Below, piece by piece: positions 11,085-21,874 of a stretch of 64,000 nt of DNA. The notes beneath the pieces were generated by a model that searched no databases, was not told the origin of the DNA, and was given only the letters and a program-made list of their open reading frames with translations. The stretch is from Thalassia testudinum (lineage: Eukaryota; Streptophyta; Magnoliopsida; Alismatales; Hydrocharitaceae), in contig JAZHRO010000013.1 of the NCBI GenBank assembly GCA_037157565.1, positions 81,027,501 to 81,091,500 on the forward strand, read 5' to 3'. The translations under genes were made by a program, and so were the position numbers. The first letter of the stretch is position 1. Each line of letters opens with the position of its first letter.

Positions 11085-13770
11085 TGTTACGACCCGGTTC
11101 CCGAATCCCTACAGGACCCAAGACCGGTTCGACTCAACTAATCCCAAGACCTAGTCATCCAACAAGAAATAACCGAAAGCAGGAAATAAACCACATTCAC
11201 TATGCAAGGTAACTAATAGTAAAAGAGTACAAGAAGTAAAGGAAGTAAAAGCTGCTAAACAGTATATACCACCACAACAACAGGAAAGTAGAAACAAAAG
11301 TACAGTAACAGAAACGGTAACAATAGTTTAAAACTTACTAGTAAAAAAGAGAGTACAACTACAACAGGAAACTACTGCTGGGCTCGACTGGGCCCAGCAT
11401 TCTCTGCAGCTGGTGACTCGGGCTGCTCAACTCCTGGACCTGTAAAGGGTTATGAGTAATCGAAGTTAGCGAACGCTGAGTAGAGTAGTAACCAGACTAT
11501 CTAAAGCAGTAAAAGCTAACAGGTAAATTTATCTTTTCCAATTCTTTATTTTACAAGTAATTCCTTTTCATCCATTGGTTTACTTTCAGGTTTCTTTCTT
11601 GATCTCACATGTTCCTTGTGGGAACGATCTTGATTTGAGTCTTTTCCGAAGAGTAGAAGGCACACGTGGTGCTCTCCTAGTTGGGAGAGTCCCCTGTGGT
11701 GATCCTACACCTAGTTAACCACCCCGAGGTCACAGACAGACATAGCGGTGACTACGGCATACATGATAAGCGCACGGGTAGCTACCCCGCACTGGCACGC
11801 GGTTAATCGTTTCCGCTAGCGGGTACGCCTAAAGTACAGCACGGAACAGTTTATGGCCTAGCCCTCTCAGCAACAAGGGTCTCACCCCTCAGAACCAAAC
11901 AGGGGTCTCACCCCTCCATAGTCTGCGCACCCTCGTTTGACTACCCCGGTTTGTCCAGTGGGCCTAACAAGTCGGTGTAGGGTGGCGAGCTGAATCCCGA
12001 GCCCCGTGGGGTGGCTAGCTCCCTCCCTACACTAGTAGCTCTCCCCGGTACTGTGTATGCGAGGGTCAATAGAAGTTGGTGTAGAGTGACCAATCCTAAC
12101 CTCGGGTCCCAACCCAAGGGCGGCTAGCTCTGCTAAACACTAAAAGGGGACAGTCACTCTTCTTGGTACCACGTACTCAAGGGCCAGCATACTTCCCACT
12201 CATATTTCTAGATCTTTTCATTCATCCATAGGAGCTCTACTTCTAACTCCCCGTAGGGTTTATGTTCATATTCACCATATTATTCCATACCAGGTTTCAT
12301 CATTCACAATTCCATTCTTGTATTATACACATGCAGCTCGTATTTCCACAATTAACATATGCAACAAGTGATATCACAGGTAACTATCTAGTTATCTCAG
12401 GCATTTCATATTCTAACAGGTAGCTCGTATTTATTATTAACAGGCAGTTGTTTACAATTCAGCTTATTCATTTATGACTGCAATCTCAAACACGCATACA
12501 ATAGTGCAAATTTCTCGTCCTAGGATTCATGCTACATCTTAGGGTTCTAGTTATCTAAATTTCATTAATGCATTAATATTTCATAAGTAAAACAGGGGGA
12601 AACCACTCTACTAGACAATCTGGGAGTACTGGGGGCTCGAATGGCAGAGTCACGTGCCTCTGCAAGCCTTAGACACGGAACAGGTCGAAGTCCTATACCT
12701 AGGAACATATCACAATGGAACACTCATAACAGTATATAAAGATTTCTAACATGTAGAGGAACTCACAAGGAGATCACAGATATCTCGTTTGCGTAAAATG
12801 GACCCCGATCGGACCCTAAACGGGTCAAAACAACACTGCAGAACCAAATTAGTCGTCTGGAACCAAGTCCAGACGTCTTAAAAGTCACTAGAGTCTCACC
12901 TCAAGTCCCTGCGTCGACCTCAGACGTCCAAGACTCCTATTTGACTGTCTGGACTCAACTCCAGACGTCTGACCTATCCTTCAGTCGTCTGGGAATGCCT
13001 CCGACCGTCTGGTAAGCTATCCAGACATCCGAAACTCGTGGGAGGGCGTGCCATGTACCTTCCCAAAGTTGTTCCTACGCACGACAGAGCAGCACTTCCT
13101 TATTTAGCCAAGCAAATCATACTGCGGTACGGCCTGCATGGCCGCAGCCGCAGAAATGACGTACCTTGGCGAATACCTGCTTTCAGACGTCTGGTGTCAT
13201 CACCAAACATCCAGCTCGTCATCTAGAAGGCACTCCGGACGTCTGATACTGGAAAAGTTCTAGTATCAGAACGAGCTCCCACTCCTCTTGCTACGCTCCG
13301 CCGCGGCTTCTCCCTCTTGGCTGCAGCTCTAGTCGCAGCAGGAAGTCGAGGACAGCTCCCTGACACTCTCCTCCTCCCACACGTGCCACGGCGACCGTGA
13401 GCACTCCGACGAGCCTCTCCGAGCTCGCGAGCTCAACCTCCTCCTCTCTTCACGCCGCTCCTCCTCGTTCTTTCTCCCTCTCTCTCGCTCGTCTCTCTCA
13501 CGCCAATGGAGAGGAAGTAAGGTGGTGGTGATGTAGTGGTGAGGGGAGGAAGGGGGCACTTATATAGGCGGTGGGGTTAGGGTTTGGTGAGGGGGAGAAA
13601 AGAAGAAGAGAGAGAAGGAAAGTTGTTTGAGCGCAGCCAGTGCGCAGAATCGACGTTCTGTACAGATTTTTCAATTTTTAGACATCTGGGAAAGGATCCA
13701 GACGTCGGGCCAGACGTTTGACTGACAGTCCAAACATCTTAAAAGGCTCAAAACAGAATGAGTCTTTACA
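11085..13770 (-). mobile_element. Solo LTR A3 (family A, antisense)
   Basis: On the plus strand it runs TGTTACGACCCGG to AGTCTTTACA, so its own 5' end is TGTAAAGACT, the same as LTR A2. It is 2686 bp long with a perfect target-site duplication CCTCT. There is no internal region, so it is a solo LTR. It contains a minus-strand TATATAAG box near 13560 and phased GACGTC palindromes at 12942-13031 and 13184-13245. Confidence 0.9.
12942..13031. repeat. 20-bp phased palindrome array in LTR A3
   Basis: Five CAGACGTCTG-like 10-mers at 12942, 12962, 12982, 13002 and 13022 are spaced exactly 20 bp apart. Only the second is a perfect palindrome; the others differ at one to four positions while the spacing stays constant. 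A further set at 13184, 13204, 13216 and 13236 has spacings of 20, 12 and 20. Confidence 0.85.
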
Positions 13771-13775
13771 CCTCT

Positions 13776-16006
13776 CCCTTTATAAAGTCCCCTCCTCCAC
13801 CTCTTCGTCTCACACCATCGTAGTTGAGCCAGAGAGGGAGAGAGCGAGTGGAGAGCAGAGAGCAGATTGTGGGTTTGAGCATGAGAGCGGAGGTGCCGTG
13901 CTGCTCTGCTGCTATTTCTGCGGTGAGGGAAGCCCAGAACGGTTCTGCGGAAGTCATTTTTCGCAGAATCAGACGTCCGAAGTGACCTCCAGATGTCGGG
14001 GAGGATGTCCGAAGGTATATGAGACGTTTGGTAGAGATTTGTTTTCCCGTATTTTCTCTGCCACCTGACAATGCATGCGCATGTGTCAGAGGTTGGGAGG
14101 CGCGTCTGAGCGAGGACCAAGGTAGTTTCAAATGTCCGGGAGCATCTCCAGACGTCTGACAGAACCCTCGGACGTCGACACTGCGTTCCAGGCGTCCGAT
14201 AGAGGTGCCTCGAGAGAGGTATGCCTGCGAGTTAGTTTAAGACGTCTGGGATCTCTTCCAGACGACTGATTTTTGTCAAACCTCGTGTTTTTAGGCCCGT
14301 ACAAGGCCCAAACGATGTCGATTTTTCGTAAATGAAATGTCTTTGTTTCCCATATGTTTTTCTCCATGTAATGGTACCTTGTCTGTATCATCTGAAACCC
14401 TTTTGACCTGTCAATCCATGTTTTAGGTCTCTAGTTCGTCAGGTGTACGGGACCTACAGAGACTTCAAGAGCTACTGTACGAGCCCCCATTCCACCCGGT
14501 TATCCTAGTAGAGTGGTTCTGACTATAAATCTCAAAGTTAATAAAATGTATGCAATTAGTTGAAACCTAGGATGTGAGATGAGTCTTAGGAAGAAATAAA
14601 TGTATGCTCTAGAATACATCTATTCAATTGAACCCTAGGTTGTGACATGAACACTAGGGCTAGAGAAAAAAAAAATTGCATGTGAATGATTGAGTAAATC
14701 ATGAGCTATCTGTATTATCTGGAATGGATCACATTATGAACAAACCTGTACTGTGATTAAGCTGCTTGTTCTATACATATCAAACCGGATATAGAGAAAT
14801 TCATGTATAAACCTTACGGGGAATGTAGAATGAGACGAGAATACCGTCGTACAGAGAATCGGATGGTTGTGGAATTGCCGCCTATGGGCAGCTGTTACGG
14901 GAAGTGAGCTGACCTTCATGTACGTAGTGCTGAAGAGAGCAACTATCCCTTGTAGTGTAGAGGGGAGCTTGCCGCCCTTGGGTTGAGACCTGGGGTGAGT
15001 TTGGCCACCCTACGTTGGCTTCTGTTGGCCTTCGCGTACGTGGTACCGAGGTGAGCTACTTAGTGTAGGGGGGAGCTAGCTGCCCTAGGGGGCCCCGGGT
15101 TAGGCATGGCCACCCTACAACGACTCTTGTTAGCCCGTTGGGCAAACCGGGATAGTTAGACGAGGGTATGCGGACTGTGGAGGGGATAGACCCCTGTTCT
15201 GTTCTGAGAGGGAAATGCCCTGTGTTATTCCGTACTGTACGTTTGGGCGTACTCGCTAGCGAAAACGATTGACCGTGTGCCAATGCGGGGTAGCTACCCG
15301 CGCGCTTATCACGTGTGCCGTAGTCACCACTACGTCGCGACCATGACCTTGGGGTGGTAGACTGGGTGTAGGACTACCATGGAGGGACTCTACCGACCAG
15401 GAGAGTGCCACGTGTGCATCCTGCATCACGGGAAAACTGCAAGGGAGATCGTTTCTTTAGGGAATAAGAAGATTAAGTAATATAATGGATCCTGATTAGA
15501 GATCTCTACACAGCAAACCGTTATAAGATAATTGGAATCAGAAAGTAACATGTTAAGCTACTTGTTAAGTGCATTTTATGTTTTAGCCACTACTCTACTC
15601 AGCGTTAGCTGATATCAAATGTATAACCATATACATGTCAGGGATTTGAGCAGCCTAAGTCACCAGCTGCTGAGGACGTTGGGCCTAGTCGAGCCCAGCT
15701 GTAATTTCTGCTGCTGGTGAGTTTCTGTAGTTACACTTTCCAGTACTTTTTCGCTGTATTCTCTATCATCTATGTACTAGTTTTTGGTTGTGATGGTGTA
15801 TTTCTGCTCTTGAAGGCATGTAATATTTTAGCATTACTGTTCTGTTTCTCCTTTGTTGCCAATGTCTTTCTGCTTAGTTACATGACTTGTGTGGTTGTGG
15901 ATTGATGCATGTTAGTTGGTTATATTTTATTGGACGACTGGGTCTTGGGATTAGTCGAGGTGAGTTGGTCTCGAGTCCTGTAGGGATCTGGGATTGGGTG
16001 GTGGCA
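13776..16006 (+). mobile_element. 3' LTR of chromovirus G, second part
   Basis: Resumes exactly where A3 entered (CCTCTCCC then TTTATAAAG), with the TATA box at 13781, and ends GGTGGTGGCA followed by the TGCCC duplication. Joined with 10842-11084 it is about 2.47 kb, against 2.45 kb for the 5' LTR. Confidence 0.9.
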
Positions 16007-16011
16007 TGCCC

Positions 16012-16180
16012 TCTTAAAATAGGGGTCTTGCCCCTCATAACAGAACAGGGTTCTCGCCCCTCCACAGTCTGCGTACCCTCGTCCGACTATCCCGGTTTGC
16101 CCAGTGAGCCTAACAAGAGTTGGTGTAAGGCAGCTAGTCCTAACCCTGGGCCCTGTGGGGTGGCTAGCTCCCTCCCTACA
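16012..16180 (-). mobile_element. Solo LTR A1, segment 2 of 3
   Basis: The short piece of antisense A1 between insertions G and B1. It contains the paired GGGG/CCCC mini-hairpins and the CTAACAAG...GGTGTA region seen in A3 and A5. CTACA at 16176-16180 is the left duplication of B1. Confidence 0.87.
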
Positions 16181-17858
16181 TGTTTGTCGAATGAGATTAG
16201 GTTTTAAAATCGATGCGTCGTAGTATAGGTTGAAATTACTAAAAAACAAATAGATTTTTTTACTCGAAATTTTAAGTCCAAGGTCGAACACAGGGAGAAA
16301 ATTGGGGTTTAAAAATCAAGAGCACAACTTTGGAAAATTGAATATAATTTGCAATGAAAATCAGAGTTGTAATGCAAAAATGTAAATGTAAACATTGAGT
16401 ATCAATGTATATAAAGAAAGCACAAAAAATGGATGTCTGATTTTGTGAATCAGATGTCTTAAGTATGGCTGCTACAGTGCTGTGCTTTTCTTCTCTTTTT
16501 CTCTTCTCTGATCTCTGTCTCTGGCTGGCTTTCTTCCTTCTTCTTCTTTTCTTCTTTGTTCTTTTTGTGCCTTAGCCTTCTTTTCCTTTGCCTTCTTTTC
16601 TTTCTTCTTCTTCTTCTTTCTCTGGCGGCTCCTCTTTCTTCTGCCTTCAGCTTCGTCTCCTTCTCTTTCTTCTTTAGCCCTTCTTCAGCTTCTTCCTCTT
16701 CAGCCTTGCCTTCTCCTTCCTTAGCCTTCACTGGCTTTCGCCCTCTTCTTCCTTGGCTTCTTCTTCTTTTCCTTTCCTGCGAGAGCAAAACCTACCCCTC
16801 TACCCGCCCGTGCTCTCTCTTCCTCTTTCTCTCTTAGGCTTGCTCTCCCAGAGCCACTTCTCGGGTAATCGGGTTGGGTACGTGCTCGGGACCAGGCCCA
16901 CTGGCGTGCGGTGGTTGGCGAGGAGTGCAGGTCGGGTATACGAGTCAAGCCAGGTCTGCGGGGATCGAGTCATGGACGAGGCAGTGAGAGGGTGAGTGGG
17001 ACCTCATCCCGTGGTCAGGAGGCGAAGAACCTACTGTAGTTTTTCAATTTATTCCACTACAGCACGCCAGCAGCTTCCGAGGTGGGACTATCCTCCAACC
17101 TCCCTTCGCACGTGTCCGCAGCAGGAGTCTTCCCTTGATTACAGTAGCTACCTTAGTCTTCAGTGCCAATTGCTTGGCTGGAGTTGTGTACGAGAGGAGT
17201 TCGCACACCCTGGGACTCTTAGCCTGGAGGGGTGAGGCTTGGAGCGAGCTCACAAGCAAGCTCCTCGCTTGCGTCAATGGCAGCTGGCCTCAAACACCTG
17301 TCAACATGAAAACGGCCTTGCGGCCTCGTTAGAAAGCTCAGAAGGCTTTGTCGAGACACGGAGAATGTAGTGCGGGGGTCGGCGTGGTGTGGGGTGGCCA
17401 GAGTGTGCGTGCCTAGGGTACCCTGTGTGCGTGAGAGTGGGTGTGTTCGGGGGGTGTTTTCTAGGCATGGCGCGGTGAGTCGAGTGAGGGTTTATGATTA
17501 GTGGAGTATAGCGGAGCTTATGGGGTGGTTGGCGAGGTGGATGGAGGTATGGAACGGTGGGGATGCCTCGCCAGAGATTTGGCTGGAGATGAAGAAGGTG
17601 AGGGTGATTGCGTGCGTTGAGGGGCGTTTGCAAGAATAAAAGAGAGAAAAATGATTAGAAAAGAGAGACGACTTAGCTGGATGTATAGAGATGAATGGGG
17701 AGGCAGGGATGGCGACCAGCTCATATTACCATCGCCGGAGATGAAGCATTCAGTGGGGGAGAATGACGATGAAGGGGCTGTAGAGGCATCAGCGGGTGCG
17801 GTGTGACGCGGACGAACAGAAGGAAGAGAACCCTGCCACTGGTATTGTGGCAGGGCGA
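16181..17858 (-). mobile_element. Solo LTR B1 (family B, antisense), segment 1 of 3
   Basis: Starts TGTTTGTCGAATG, the reverse complement of the family B end. It includes the reverse of the block TTCGAGTAATAAA / GTTCGACC that ends family B LTRs, and a long C/T-rich tract (16480-16800) that is purine-rich in element sense. B2 interrupts it at 17858. The other segments are 20678-21708 and 27687-27720, giving about 2.74 kb in total. Target-site duplication is CTACA at 16176-16180 and 27721-27725. Confidence 0.88.
16430..16460 (-). repeat. Palindrome pair in LTR B1
   Basis: Two CAGATGTCT-type motifs (centres about 16434.5 and 16455.5) lie 21 bp apart near the LTR end. B2 (20433-20462) and B3 (27117-27147) carry the same pair as AAGACGTCTG plus CAGACGTC at 20 and 21 bp. 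Confidence 0.75.
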
Positions 17859-20672
17859 TGATGAGAACCTCATCATGAGCCATAACTAGCTCATTTTGAC
17901 CTAATAAAGAGAATAAAAGCTCCTACATGACTTAGAAGAGGGCTTAATTGGAGGAATAAGTGTTCTGAGAAGAAAACATGAAATAAAGGTTAAAACTGTA
18001 ATTTTACCATTGCAGTACATAAACGGAATTTCTCAGAGACAGAGCATAGGTCAAATGGTCTAAATAAGATAAAAAGTTGGTTGAATCAATCAGAAATGGG
18101 TTCATGTGCAATCTAGGAATTAAATGACATTTGGTAACCCTAAAACAGACCCGCTTAATTCAACAAGGTTCCAGTCAGGATAAAAATCAAGTAAACCCTC
18201 TAAAAATCATGGAAAAATATCCCCTAGGGCTTAGAACATTCAAATTGGCCTCTGGAACCTAGTTTGACCTAAATTAGGGTCCTAACTCATCAATTGACCT
18301 AAATTAGGGTCCTAGCTCATCAATTGACCTAAATTAGGTTTTTACATAAAATATCCAGTCAAACGCGGTCAAACCTAAAATCTAACTTCACCATTGGATT
18401 CCTTAGGTCCAAATTAGGTTTGTACCAACATTTGGACCTAAGGGAAGGTCATCTTGACCTATTTTGCAAAATAGTCCACCCAATTACATTCTGGCCCCTA
18501 ACTTTTGAAAACCCTTGCGAAACCCCCCCAACTTTTGTTGTCACTTTCTACATTCCGGTCCCTCTGCCAATGCAGCAGAAGACCCATACTTCGGCGAAGC
18601 TTCGAGGACGATTTCTCCTCACTTCCCCAGGGAGCTGCTCTTAGATGTGAAAAGGGGGTTCCCTGAGAAGTCCCCTACCGCCTGAGCAGCTCCCCATGCC
18701 CTGATTCCACCATACCTCTCGTGCGAACGCTCGAGAGGTATGGGTGTTGTACCTACGGCGACCTCCGGTGAGAGCTTCACTCACCCTCCGTGCATCTACC
18801 CCTCTGTTGGCGCCTTTAAAAGAAACCCTAGGACTAGCTGGTTCTGGTAGACTTGTCTTGGCGGAGAAACCCTAAAAAATTCCTCTCTTCCCTCTCTAGC
18901 AGGAAACCCACAAGCTCTGGTGACCACTCCTCCTTCTCGTCGCTCTGCTGCCATACCAGCAGCAGAGCCAGCTTCGTCTCGTCTTCCTGTGTCGCGCCAC
19001 ACCAAGCGCACGCCTCCCTGCCCACTTCCTTGTCGCCGCTCTCTCCCTCTGGGTGTTTCTTCTCCGGTGACAGTCGATACGACTGCCCGCCTCTCCGGCC
19101 CCCTTCGTCCCTGCAAGTAGGTTATAATTACTCCCCATCTTCCCCTCTTTCTTTTCCTTACTCTATTTCACTTGATTGCCTCACGACCATGCCTGTCCAC
19201 CATCACCTTCCTCGCCTCTGGCCAACCTCCGGCGAGTTGCCTCCGTCGATCTGCAGCTCCACACAACTCGCCGACCATCCCACAAGCTCCGCCTCACCAC
19301 ACTGAACGCCCTCCGCCCCTCCACAGTCCTTCCACACTCACTCAACACGCCACCGAACACACACACTTTTTCGGCCACAGGACAACTTAGGCACGCACGC
19401 CTAGGCCGCCCCGCGGCCTGCTGCACAGCTCAGCACCTTCGCCGTGCCATGGCGAAGGTTCCCTAGTGGTTTAATTAGGCCGAGAGACCCTTTTAGTGCT
19501 TGACAGGTCTGCTGCCCCGGCCGCCATTGTTGACGATTCGAGAAGCTCCCAAGCGAGCTCCAAGCTTTAGAGCTCCAGGTTTTTAGTTGCTGCGAAGGCG
19601 GGCGAGTTGTGTGAAGGCAGTCAGCTGGCAAGCGAAGGGAATCGAGGCTGCAGTTGAGGAGATTGCGAGGAGGTCTTCTTGCGAGCACGCGTGAGGAGAA
19701 GCAACTAGTTAGTCCCATATCGTAAGTTCACAACGCGCCGCACTGGTTTAAATTGTTTTTGTGAATAAGCCTTATTGCCTCCGAATCCATTGGGGTGAGG
19801 TCCCTCGCCCATCACACCCGCCTCGTCCGCGGATTCACCTTGCGGACCTGGCGGGATCTGACCCGACACCACCGAGCACACCTCGTGCACCATATCACGC
19901 CGGTGCGCCTGGTCCTGGGTACGCAACCCGACCTGTTAACCCGGCTCTGGGAGAGCTTCCTGTGAGCAGTTTGCAGAGAGAGAGATACGTGCGGGTAGAG
20001 GGAAGGGTTAGGTTTTGCTGTGCCTTGTGTGTAGGAACAGAGCGCGAAGGAGAAAGGCTAAGTACTTAGCTGCAAGAAGGAGAAGGAAGAAGCTCTGAAG
20101 AGAGGCTGAGCAGAGGAAAAGGCAAGGCAGAGAAGAAGCAGAAGAAGAGAGGCCGTGCAGAAGAAAAGAGAAGGAAGGAAAAAGAGAACTCAGAAGAAGA
20201 AGGATCGCCAAAGAAGAAGAAGAAGGACTAGCAGAAGGACTTAGAAGAAGAGGAGAAAGAAGAGTAAGAGAAAGAAAACAAGAAAAGGAAGAACAGAAGA
20301 AAGAAAGAAGAAGAAGATACTGCAAAGGAAGGCAAGGCAGAAGAAGAAGAAGAACAGTGAAGAAGAAGATCAGAGGCACGCAACAGCAAAAGAAGAGAAA
20401 GAACAGCCAAAGAAGAAGAAGACTTTCATTTTAAGACGTCTGATACAGAAATCAGACGTCCAATTCTGTTCTTTTTAGCAATTCATTTTTATAATTCTTT
20501 CATTGAATCAATTGTTTTCTCAAGTCTTTAAAAGTACTTAGATTGCTCCCTGTGTTCGACCTTAAATACTCCGGTTTTCGAGTAATAAACTCTTTATTTG
20601 TTTTGAACGTTTTTTCGGCTACACTACAACGTGATAATCTTTAAAAACTCGATAAAACGTCGCGAAACAACA
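17859..20672 (+). mobile_element. Solo LTR B2 (family B, sense) inside B1
   Basis: Runs TGATGAGAACCTCATCATGA to CGCGAAACAACA, 2814 bp, with target-site duplication GGCGA (17854-17858, 20673-20677). It contains a 12-bp-stem hairpin (18710-18743), TTTAAAAG at 18815-18822 as likely TATA box, a GAA-rich purine tract (about 20040-20430) and the CAGACGTC pair. There is no coding region. The family is assigned by its terminal TTCGACC/TTTCGAGTAATAA block, which resembles LTR ends of non-chromovirus gypsy elements (inference). Confidence 0.88.
18710..18743. repeat. Hairpin upstream of the TATA box in LTR B2
   Basis: CCATACCTCTCG (18710-18721) and CGAGAGGTATGG (18732-18743) form a perfect 12-bp stem with a 10-base loop. 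The TATA-like TTTAAAAG begins 72 bp downstream. The same hairpin with loop changes is at 25372-25405 in B3. Confidence 0.85.
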
Positions 20673-20677
20673 GGCGA

Positions 20678-21708
20678 CGAGGGAAAGAAAGGGAGGTCGC
20701 CGGAGCTTGCTGAATCATTGGTCGGAGGGGGAAGAGATGAATTAGAGGGATTCTCAGGCCAATTTCAAGCGTAGAGGATGCGGGGTGGTTTGGGTGTGCT
20801 TTTATAGGCCCTGGAGGAAGGATTTGTGCTTGGAAGCCAAGCTTCCAAGCATGGCAAGCTCGTCGGAGATGGGAATTAGAAGGAGACCCGAATCTCTCAT
20901 GCTTTTGCATGAGAGATTGAGTACCAAATAGAGCCTCTGATTGTGTTTATACTGGAGGAGATTTCTCAGAGAATCTTCCTTTCAATTTTGAAGGGGATTC
21001 TCTGAGAAATCAGAGAGATCTTGCCCTCGAAACCTTTCTGGAGTAGGATTCCCTCCGCTATAATGGTGGAGGGACCTAACTGCAAAGAACGAAGACCAAG
21101 GTAGGGGGTTTCTGTAGAGATTTTCAAACGATAGGGCTAGAAATGTAATTGGGCTGGATATATTTGTAAAGTAGGTCAAGATGAATTCCCCTTAGGTCCA
21201 AATTTTGGTACAAACCTAATTTAGACCTAATAAATCCAATGGTGAAGTTGGAATTTAAGTTTGATCACGTTTGACTGGGCAATTTACACAAAAACCTAAT
21301 TTAGGGCAACTATTTGTCTGAGACCCCAATTTAGGTCAACATAGGTTCTAAGGGCCACATTGAAGGTTCTAAACCCTAGAAAATATTTTTCCATGATTTT
21401 TAGAGGGTTTAGGTGAATTTTATCTTATCCAGAACCTTGTTAAATCAAGTGGGTCTATTTTAAGGTTACAAGAAGTTATTTAATTCCTGGAATTCACGTG
21501 AACCCTTTTCTGTTTGAACCAACCCACTTTTTATCTTGTTAAGACTATTTGACTTATGTTTAGCCCATGAGAAAACCTGTTGTTGTACTGCAATGGTAAA
21601 ATTGCAGTTTTACCCCTTGTTTCTTGCTTTTCTCAGCATGGCAATTCATTGAGTTAAGACCTCCAGTTGGTTATGTAGGAGCTTTTGTTCTCTTTTCTAG
21701 GTCAAAAT
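20678..21708 (-). mobile_element. Solo LTR B1, segment 2 of 3
   Basis: Continues B1 after B2: minus-strand TATAAAAG at 20799-20806, two hairpins at 20828-20850 and 20891-20918, then the AT-rich 5' part of the LTR. It is cut at 21708 by LTR A2; AAAAT at 21704-21708 is repeated at 27682-27686. Confidence 0.87.
20828..20918. repeat. Two promoter-proximal hairpins in LTR B1
   Basis: GCTTGGAAGC / GCTTCCAAGC with a CAA loop (20828-20850), and AATCTCTCATGC / GCATGAGAGATT with a TTTT loop (20891-20918). Both stems are perfect. The second lies 85 bp upstream (element sense) of the TATA box and corresponds in position, but not in sequence, to the hairpin of B2 and B3. Confidence 0.85.
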
Positions 21709-21839
21709 TGTAAAGACTCATTTTGTTTTGAACCTTTTAAGACATCTAGAGTGTCAGTCAGACGTTTGGACCCTTTCCCGGATGTCTGGAAATTGAAAAA
21801 TCTATACGCGCTTTTGGTTCTGCGCGCAGGCAGCATACA

Positions 21840-21874
<35 letters not shown>

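Larger units (their letters stand above)
3314..16006 (+). mobile_element. Ty3/gypsy chromovirus G, near full-length, decayed
   Basis: Structure in order: 5' LTR (3314-5763), initiator tRNA-Met primer-binding site, gag, protease, reverse transcriptase, RNase H, integrase, chromodomain-like C-terminus, and a 3' LTR (10842-16006) interrupted by solo LTR A3. The target-site duplication is TGCCC (3309-3313 and 16007-16011), inside LTR A1. Domain order with integrase last and a chromodomain-like tail fits a plant chromovirus; the GGGGACGAAACTTC string after pol resembles the Tekay/Del lineage, an assignment made from memory of that lineage. Both LTRs and all coding regions carry many substitutions and stop codons, so the copy is old and dead. 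Confidence 0.92.

Noticed and set aside
12942..13031. CRISPR-like array (short repeats at regular spacing)
   Set aside because: Repeats are 10-bp palindromes with 10-bp gaps in a plant LTR; no cas genes, unit length far too short.
16459..16948. Lys/Glu-rich minus-strand ORFs
   Set aside because: They translate the GAA-rich purine tract of LTR B1; composition alone keeps them open.
20008..20410. Ser/Leu-rich minus-strand ORFs, and similar ones at 26682-27067
   Set aside because: They are the reverse complement of the purine tracts of LTRs B2 and B3.
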